Assembly (NCBI RefSeq): GCF_000708715.2
Contig: NZ_JENB01000038.1
Coordinates: 1 to 46,970, forward strand
Direction: 5' to 3'
Source: Pseudomonas putida W15Oct28
GTDB lineage: Bacteria > Pseudomonadota > Gammaproteobacteria > Pseudomonadales > Pseudomonadaceae
DNA: 46,970 bases
In this document: positions 40,237 to 46,970 of the stretch, piece after piece
Layout: every line of letters begins with the position of its first letter
How positions within the stretch are numbered: position 1 is the first letter of the stretch
Program-made: the position numbers and the translations under genes
The notes under the pieces: model-generated
The model's database searches: none
Told to the model about the DNA's origin: nothing
The model's input: the letters and a program-made list of their open reading frames with translations, nothing else

Positions 40237-42537
40237 TTACTTGGCTATCTGAATCTTCGGCGCCCACTGCAGCCAGTCATCCTCTGCCTTGTCGAACAAG
40301 GCGAAGGTCTGCTGCGGCCGTGCCGGGTTGCCCATCTGCTCGCCATCCGGCGTAGCAAAAGCAATACCGCCATCGATCAGGGTTTCCACCGACTCGGTAC
40401 GCACCGTAGCCCCCTTGAACAGCCCCCAGTCGAAACCGAAGCCACTGCTGTTCCAGAAGCGGCTGCCACCGCGTACCAACGCTGCATAACGCGGCTCGAT
40501 AAGGATATGGATGAGCACGCGGTCAGCGCTCTGGCCCAACTCGAAGCCCGTTACCTTGCCGACCGCAACCTCACGGTAAGTCACTGGCACACCCGGCTTG
40601 ATCGAACCACGGCGCGGGGCACTGAGCGTCAATGGCAAGCCCACCTCCGGCCCAGCCACTTGCGGGGCATCGGCCAAGGCGATGAAATCGCGCTGCGGGC
40701 CACGGTCCTTGGCTGCCGGCTGCACCTCCAGGTACTGCCCGCCAATCAGGGTGTCAAGGTTCTCGGTGCGCACCAGGCCCAAGGCTGGCTTGACCACCCA
40801 GAACTGCGTACCGGCACGGGCAATACGGCCCGCCGCCTCGGTGATACGTGCCCGCAGCAGCACTGCCTGCAAGTCATCGGTCAGGTCGACGCTCTCGATA
40901 CTGCCCACATCCAGGCCACGGAAGCGGATCGGAGTACCCGGCTTCAGGCCATCCGCACGGTCTACACGAACGGTGATCAAGGTACCCGCGCGGTTTACCG
41001 CTTCCTGGCTGTCATGCAGGCGGAAGCGCGGAATGTGGCGTTTCAACGCCACGTCGGGCCGTGGCGTGTCGAACGCAATACCGCCGGCCATCAGCGTTTG
41101 CAGTGACTCACTCTTGATCTTGATGCCCGACAGCCCGCCGGTCAGGGTAATGCCACTGACGTTCCAGAAGCGCGAAGAGCCGTTGACCAGCTTTTCGTAT
41201 TCCTTCTCGATATGCACACCGATCAGGATACGGTTGCTGTTACGAGCAAACTGATAGCTCTGCACGCTACCCACCTTGACCTGGCGGTACATCACCGGGC
41301 TGCCGATTTCCAGCGAGCCCAGGGTATCGGCGAACAGCACCATGTGCAGGCCCGGCGCCTTGAGGTCAAGCGGCGGCGCCTTGGCGCGGGCCTCGAACTC
41401 ACGCTCGGGCCGTTCGCCCTTCTCACCTGGGCGAATGGCGATGTAGTTACCTTTGACCAGCGCTTCCAGGCCGGTGATACCTGCCAGGGAAATCGACGGT
41501 TTGACCACCCAGAACTGCGTGCCCTCGACCAGGTAGTCCTCGGTCAGCGGGTCAAGCGTCAGCTCGGCCGATGCGCTGGACAGGTTGTCTTCCATCTTCA
41601 GGGCCTTCAACGAGCCCACCTGGATGCCCTTGTACATGACCGGCGTGCGGCCTGCCTGCAGGCCCTCGTAATCGCTCAGCTTCACCTTTACCCGGATACC
41701 CGCCTGGGCGGCGTCGAAGTCTTCATACAGGCGGAACGGCAGGCTCGGGTCGGTGGGCGGGCTGTCCTTGCGGTATTCCGGTGTGGCAAAGGCGATACCA
41801 CCGGCCACGATGCTCGACAGCGACTCGCTGCGCACCTTCACACCTGACAGCGAAGCATCGATGCTGACGCCGCTGGCGTTCCAGAAACGCGTGTGCTTGC
41901 GCACCAGGCTGGCGTAAGCAGGCTCGATGAACACCTTGATCTCGACGGTGCTCTGGTCCTCGGACAGGCGATAGCTTTTCACCCGACCCACCTGGATCTG
42001 CTTGTAAAAAATTGGGCTGTCACGGTTAAGCGAACCCAGCCTGTCGGCTTTGAGGGTCAGATGCAGACCAGGCTCCGAATCCGAGAGCGGCGGCGCTACC
42101 TTCAGCGCGGTAAAGCGCTTGGTACGCTCCCCCTCCCCCGGGCTGACGGCGATGTAGTTACCCGACACCAGTGTTTCAAGGCCGGTAATACCCGCCAGGC
42201 TGACACTCGGCTTCACCAGCCAGAAGCGCGTGCCCTTGGTCAGGTGTGGTTCGGCGTCCTTGTTCATCTCGATGGTGGCGATCACCCCTTGATTGTCGCC
42301 CTGGGCGTCAAGCACCAGGCTTTTCACTTTGCCTACCGGCATGCCCTTGTAGATGACTTCGGTCTTGTTGGCGACGATGCCCTCGCCCGACTCGAAGCGG
42401 ACTTCAATTTCCACGCCGGCCGCGCTGTAGGCCTGCCACGCGAGCCAGCCTCCGATCATCAAGGCGATCAAAGGCAGGATCCAGATGGCCGACCAGTTCG
42501 AGGCTGGGCGGGTTTTAGCCGTTGGCAGGTCACTCAT
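40237..42537 (-). CDS. pqiB: PqiB/LetB-like MCE lipid-transport protein with six MCE domains
   Basis: A protein of about 766 residues with one N-terminal membrane anchor (NWSAIWILPLIALMIGGWLAW) and then six MCE (MlaD) domains. Each contains the recurring pair 'P..Y+...VG.V' and 'RFW...', with the odd domains ending RFWLVKPSVSLAGITGLE-like and the even ones SRFWN.SG....LSG-like. Such proteins stack as hexameric rings that form a tunnel through the periplasm for lipids. E. coli PqiB has three domains and LetB seven, so this is intermediate. The start is set at the second ATG (MSDLPTAKT), which overlaps the upstream stop; an ATG 9 bp earlier is possible. Confidence 0.88.
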   Translation of the reverse strand: MSDLPTAKTRPASNWSAIWILPLIALMIGGWLAWQAYSAAGVEIEVRFESGEGIVANKTEVIYKGMPVGKVKSLVLDAQGDNQGVIATIEMNKDAEPHLTKGTRFWLVKPSVSLAGITGLETLVSGNYIAVSPGEGERTKRFTALKVAPPLSDSEPGLHLTLKADRLGSLNRDSPIFYKQIQVGRVKSYRLSEDQSTVEIKVFIEPAYASLVRKHTRFWNASGVSIDASLSGVKVRSESLSSIVAGGIAFATPEYRKDSPPTDPSLPFRLYEDFDAAQAGIRVKVKLSDYEGLQAGRTPVMYKGIQVGSLKALKMEDNLSSASAELTLDPLTEDYLVEGTQFWVVKPSISLAGITGLEALVKGNYIAIRPGEKGERPEREFEARAKAPPLDLKAPGLHMVLFADTLGSLEIGSPVMYRQVKVGSVQSYQFARNSNRILIGVHIEKEYEKLVNGSSRFWNVSGITLTGGLSGIKIKSESLQTLMAGGIAFDTPRPDVALKRHIPRFRLHDSQEAVNRAGTLITVRVDRADGLKPGTPIRFRGLDVGSIESVDLTDDLQAVLLRARITEAAGRIARAGTQFWVVKPALGLVRTENLDTLIGGQYLEVQPAAKDRGPQRDFIALADAPQVAGPEVGLPLTLSAPRRGSIKPGVPVTYREVAVGKVTGFELGQSADRVLIHILIEPRYAALVRGGSRFWNSSGFGFDWGLFKGATVRTESVETLIDGGIAFATPDGEQMGNPARPQQTFALFDKAEDDWLQWAPKIQIAK

Positions 42538-43153
42538 GGTCGTCATCCGACTCCGTGTTATCCCAAATCAGTCGGGGATCGAAAGTTAAAGCGGCAAGCA
42601 TTGTCAGGATCACCACAGTTGCGAAGGCGACAGCGCCCAGATTGGCTTCGACACTGGCTATTCTGCCGAAATTCACCACTGCCACCAGGATGGCGATGAC
42701 GAAGATATCCAGCATGGACCAGCGCCCAATGAATTCGATGAAGCGGTACATCCATATCCGTTGCCGCGCCGAAAGCGGCTGGCGACGCTGAACGGAGTAC
42801 AACAGCAAGCCAATGCCCACCAACTTGAACGTGGGCACCAGGATACTGGCAATGAACACCACGGCGGCAATGGGCACCATGCCGTGCTTGAGCAAGGTGA
42901 CGACGCCGGACATGATCGTGTCAGGGCTGCCCTGCCCGAGCGTACTCACGGTCATGATCGGCAGCAGGTTGGCCGGTATGTACAGGATCGAGGCGGCAAT
43001 CAGCAGCGCCCAGGTACGCACGATACTGTTCGGGCGGCGAGCATGCACAATGGCGCCGCAGCGCGTGCAGGTCTGCGAAGTGCTATCTGGCACTTGCCTG
43101 TTCAGTTCATGACATTCATTGCAGACAACAATGCCTGCATCAATCGCCCGCAT
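42530..43153 (-). CDS. pqiA: PqiA-like membrane protein, second copy
   Basis: A protein of about 207 residues with an N-terminal zinc-ribbon (CNECHELN ... CTRCGAIVHA) and four membrane helices, one PqiA domain. Conserved FIEFIGRWSMLDIFVI is the family signature. It supplies the inner-membrane part for the MCE protein downstream, with which it overlaps by 8 bp. The start MRAIDAG (43153) overlaps the first pqiA by 14 bp. Confidence 0.9.
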   Translation of the reverse strand: MRAIDAGIVVCNECHELNRQVPDSTSQTCTRCGAIVHARRPNSIVRTWALLIAASILYIPANLLPIMTVSTLGQGSPDTIMSGVVTLLKHGMVPIAAVVFIASILVPTFKLVGIGLLLYSVQRRQPLSARQRIWMYRFIEFIGRWSMLDIFVIAILVAVVNFGRIASVEANLGAVAFATVVILTMLAALTFDPRLIWDNTESDDDHE

Positions 43154-43799
43154 GCAGGTCCTCCCCCGATAGCGCACTCCAGATCTGGTGCGGTGACATC
43201 ACCACTTCAAGCCATACCTGGACCAATAACAGACTGATGAAGCAGAACAGCCCCAGGCCCACGGTCAGTTCGGCCAGGTCCACCAGCTTGACGATGGCCA
43301 CCAGCACACCCATGAAATAGACCTCGAGCATGCCCCAGTCACGCAAGTGGTGATAGATGCGATAGAACAGCAGGCCGAAGTTACGCCCCACGTTCAAGCG
43401 GATACTCAGCAGTACCGCCAGCTGGCAGAGCAGTTTTGCCAGGGGGATGGCCATGCTGCATAGGAATACGACTACCGCTACACCCCGCATCTGCGAATTG
43501 TACAGGCCCAGTACGCCGCTCCAGACCGTATCGTCAGAGGTCTGGCCAAGCAGGTGCAGCTGCATGATCGGTAGAAAATTGGCAGGTACGAACAGCAACA
43601 GCGCGGTCAGTACCAGTGCCAGGCTGCGATTGACTACATTGTGCCGGTGGGCATAGAGCTCGTAGCCGCAGCGTGGGCATAGGGCTTTTTCATCGTGCTG
43701 GAGCACAGGCTTGCGCAGCAGCAGGTCGCATTCGTGACAGGCGACAAGCTCGTCCAACGGCAATTGGGCCAGGGCTTCGGGTTCGACAGGATTGGGCAT
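43140..43799 (-). CDS. pqiA: PqiA-like membrane protein, first copy
   Basis: A 219-residue protein with zinc-ribbon CHECDLLL ... CPRCGYELYA and four membrane helices; YRIYHHLRDWGMLEVYFMG is the PqiA signature. E. coli PqiA fuses two such halves in one chain; here the halves are separate overlapping genes. The order pqiA-pqiA-MCE shows one operon for intermembrane lipid transport. Confidence 0.92.
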   Translation of the reverse strand: MPNPVEPEALAQLPLDELVACHECDLLLRKPVLQHDEKALCPRCGYELYAHRHNVVNRSLALVLTALLLFVPANFLPIMQLHLLGQTSDDTVWSGVLGLYNSQMRGVAVVVFLCSMAIPLAKLLCQLAVLLSIRLNVGRNFGLLFYRIYHHLRDWGMLEVYFMGVLVAIVKLVDLAELTVGLGLFCFISLLLVQVWLEVVMSPHQIWSALSGEDLHAGD

Positions 43800-43886
43800 A
43801 TAGCGCTTCTGGATAGGTGCGTGGGCCTATTCTAGTGCTCTGGCTCGCATTGTGGGAGGCGACTTACCAGAAGGGATAAGCGATTC

Positions 43887-43981
43887 CTGTAGGAGCAGCC
43901 TTGTGCTGCGAAGAGGCCATTGCAGCCAAAGATATCTTTAGCCTTACCGGCCTCTTCGCAGCGCAAGGCTGCTCCTACACG
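43887..43981. repeat. REP pair upstream of the pqi operon
   Basis: Inverted units CTGTAGGAGCAGCCTTGTGC..TGCGAAGAGGCC and GGCCTCTTCGCAGCGCAAGG..CTGCTCCTAC, a hybrid between the two REP families in the window. Confidence 0.88.
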
Positions 43982-44019
43982 GGTTCGGGCAGGGCTTGGG
44001 ATTTTTTAGCCGGAAAGAC

Positions 44020-44053
44020 AAAACCCCTACCTGCATGCGCAGATAGGGGTTTT
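44020..44053 (-). terminator. rRNA operon terminator
   Basis: AAAACCCCTA-CCTGCATGCGCAGA-TAGGGGTTTT, immediately after the 5S gene on the minus strand. Confidence 0.88.
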
Positions 44054-44064
44054 GCGAAATGAAT

Positions 44065-44178
44065 CTTGACGATGACCTACTCTCACATGGGGAAACCCCA
44101 CACTACCATCGGCGATGCATCGTTTCACTACTGAGTTCGGGATGGGATCAGGTGGTTCCAATGCTCTATGGTCGTCAA
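44065..44178 (-). rRNA. rrf: 5S ribosomal RNA
   Basis: The minus strand reads TGACGACCATAGAGCATTGG, then CACCTGATCCCATCCCGAAC, and ends GAGAGTAGGTCATCGTCA. These are standard Pseudomonas 5S sequences, about 113 nt, complete. The ends are set by the pairing of the two termini. Confidence 0.95.
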
Positions 44179-44320
44179 GAAATTCTGTAGCCAGAATGTC
44201 CAGATGGACAGCCCAGCGAATTCGGATATGTGATATTTGTGGTTTGTTGCGAACTTTCGGTTCGTATCATCTTCACCACCACAATTTGGCGCCTTACGCT
44301 CAAATTGCTTGGGTGTTATA

Positions 44321-46970
<2,650 letters not shown>

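Overview
The window is chromosomal DNA from a fluorescent pseudomonad of the Pseudomonas putida group. The evidence is high GC content, the gene order rpsT-murJ-ribF-ileS-lspA-fkpB-ispH-minor pilins-thiO-bamD-rluD-pgeF-clpB (as in other Pseudomonas), proteins typical of the genus (PP0621 family, DUF1780, DUF3094), and many copies of P. putida-type REP palindromes.

Region 1 (1-13903) is an integrated mobile element inserted at the 3' end of a tRNA-Thr(CGT) gene beside pilA. Its conserved module reads leftward: P4-type integrase, PrtN-like activator, AlpA-like regulator, a small conserved unknown, a C4-like antisense RNA, two tiny ORFs, a TOPRIM/DUF927 primase-helicase and a coiled-coil protein. 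It looks like a satellite or integrative element; no capsid, tail or conjugation gene is visible. The rightward cargo starts with a second, short tyrosine recombinase broken by an octanucleotide tandem repeat (six copies, out of frame), then a Fic protein with its own winged helix, then small genes. Four successive cargo ORFs are separated by three copies of a conserved 65-85 bp intergenic repeat that resembles cassette spacers. After these lie three decaying ORFs. Clusters of GTGTAAC motifs with 9-bp spacing occur at both ends of the visible element in opposite orientation. The left boundary is not in the window.

Region 2 (13904-17575) holds tRNA-Thr, pilA, then pilC-pilD-coaE-yacG; pilB is not here. 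Region 3 (17576-21500) holds a CbiM-like permease, a small membrane protein, DUF1780, DUF3094 and ndh. Region 4 (21510-21990) is a tRNA cluster Asn-Pro-Lys-Pro-Lys (transcription order), in which Lys-Pro has been duplicated with its terminator. Region 5 (22366-28414) holds clpB with a heat-shock promoter, pgeF-rluD, bamD and a PP0621-family gene. Region 6 (28573-31983) holds thiO and a reduced minor-pilin cluster (pilV short, pilW, pilX, pilE, no pilY1) with a divergent FimT-like gene. Region 7 (32149-40056) is the ribF-ileS-lspA-fkpB-ispH operon with murJ upstream and rpsT divergent. Region 8 (40237-43799) is a lipid-transport operon pqiA-pqiA-MCE protein with six MCE domains.

Region 9 (44020-46970) is the 3' end of an rRNA operon on the minus strand: 5S and a partial 23S. 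The 23S gene is rearranged: a perfect 257-bp tandem duplication, plus apparent loss of two conserved segments of about 100 nt, one of them half of the GTPase-associated centre. This is either a dead rRNA copy or, more probably, an assembly error.

Strongest leads: the octamer-switched recombinase, the repeat-separated cargo array, the C4-like RNA with a ribosome-site hairpin, the mirrored GTGTAAC clusters, and the abnormal 23S gene.
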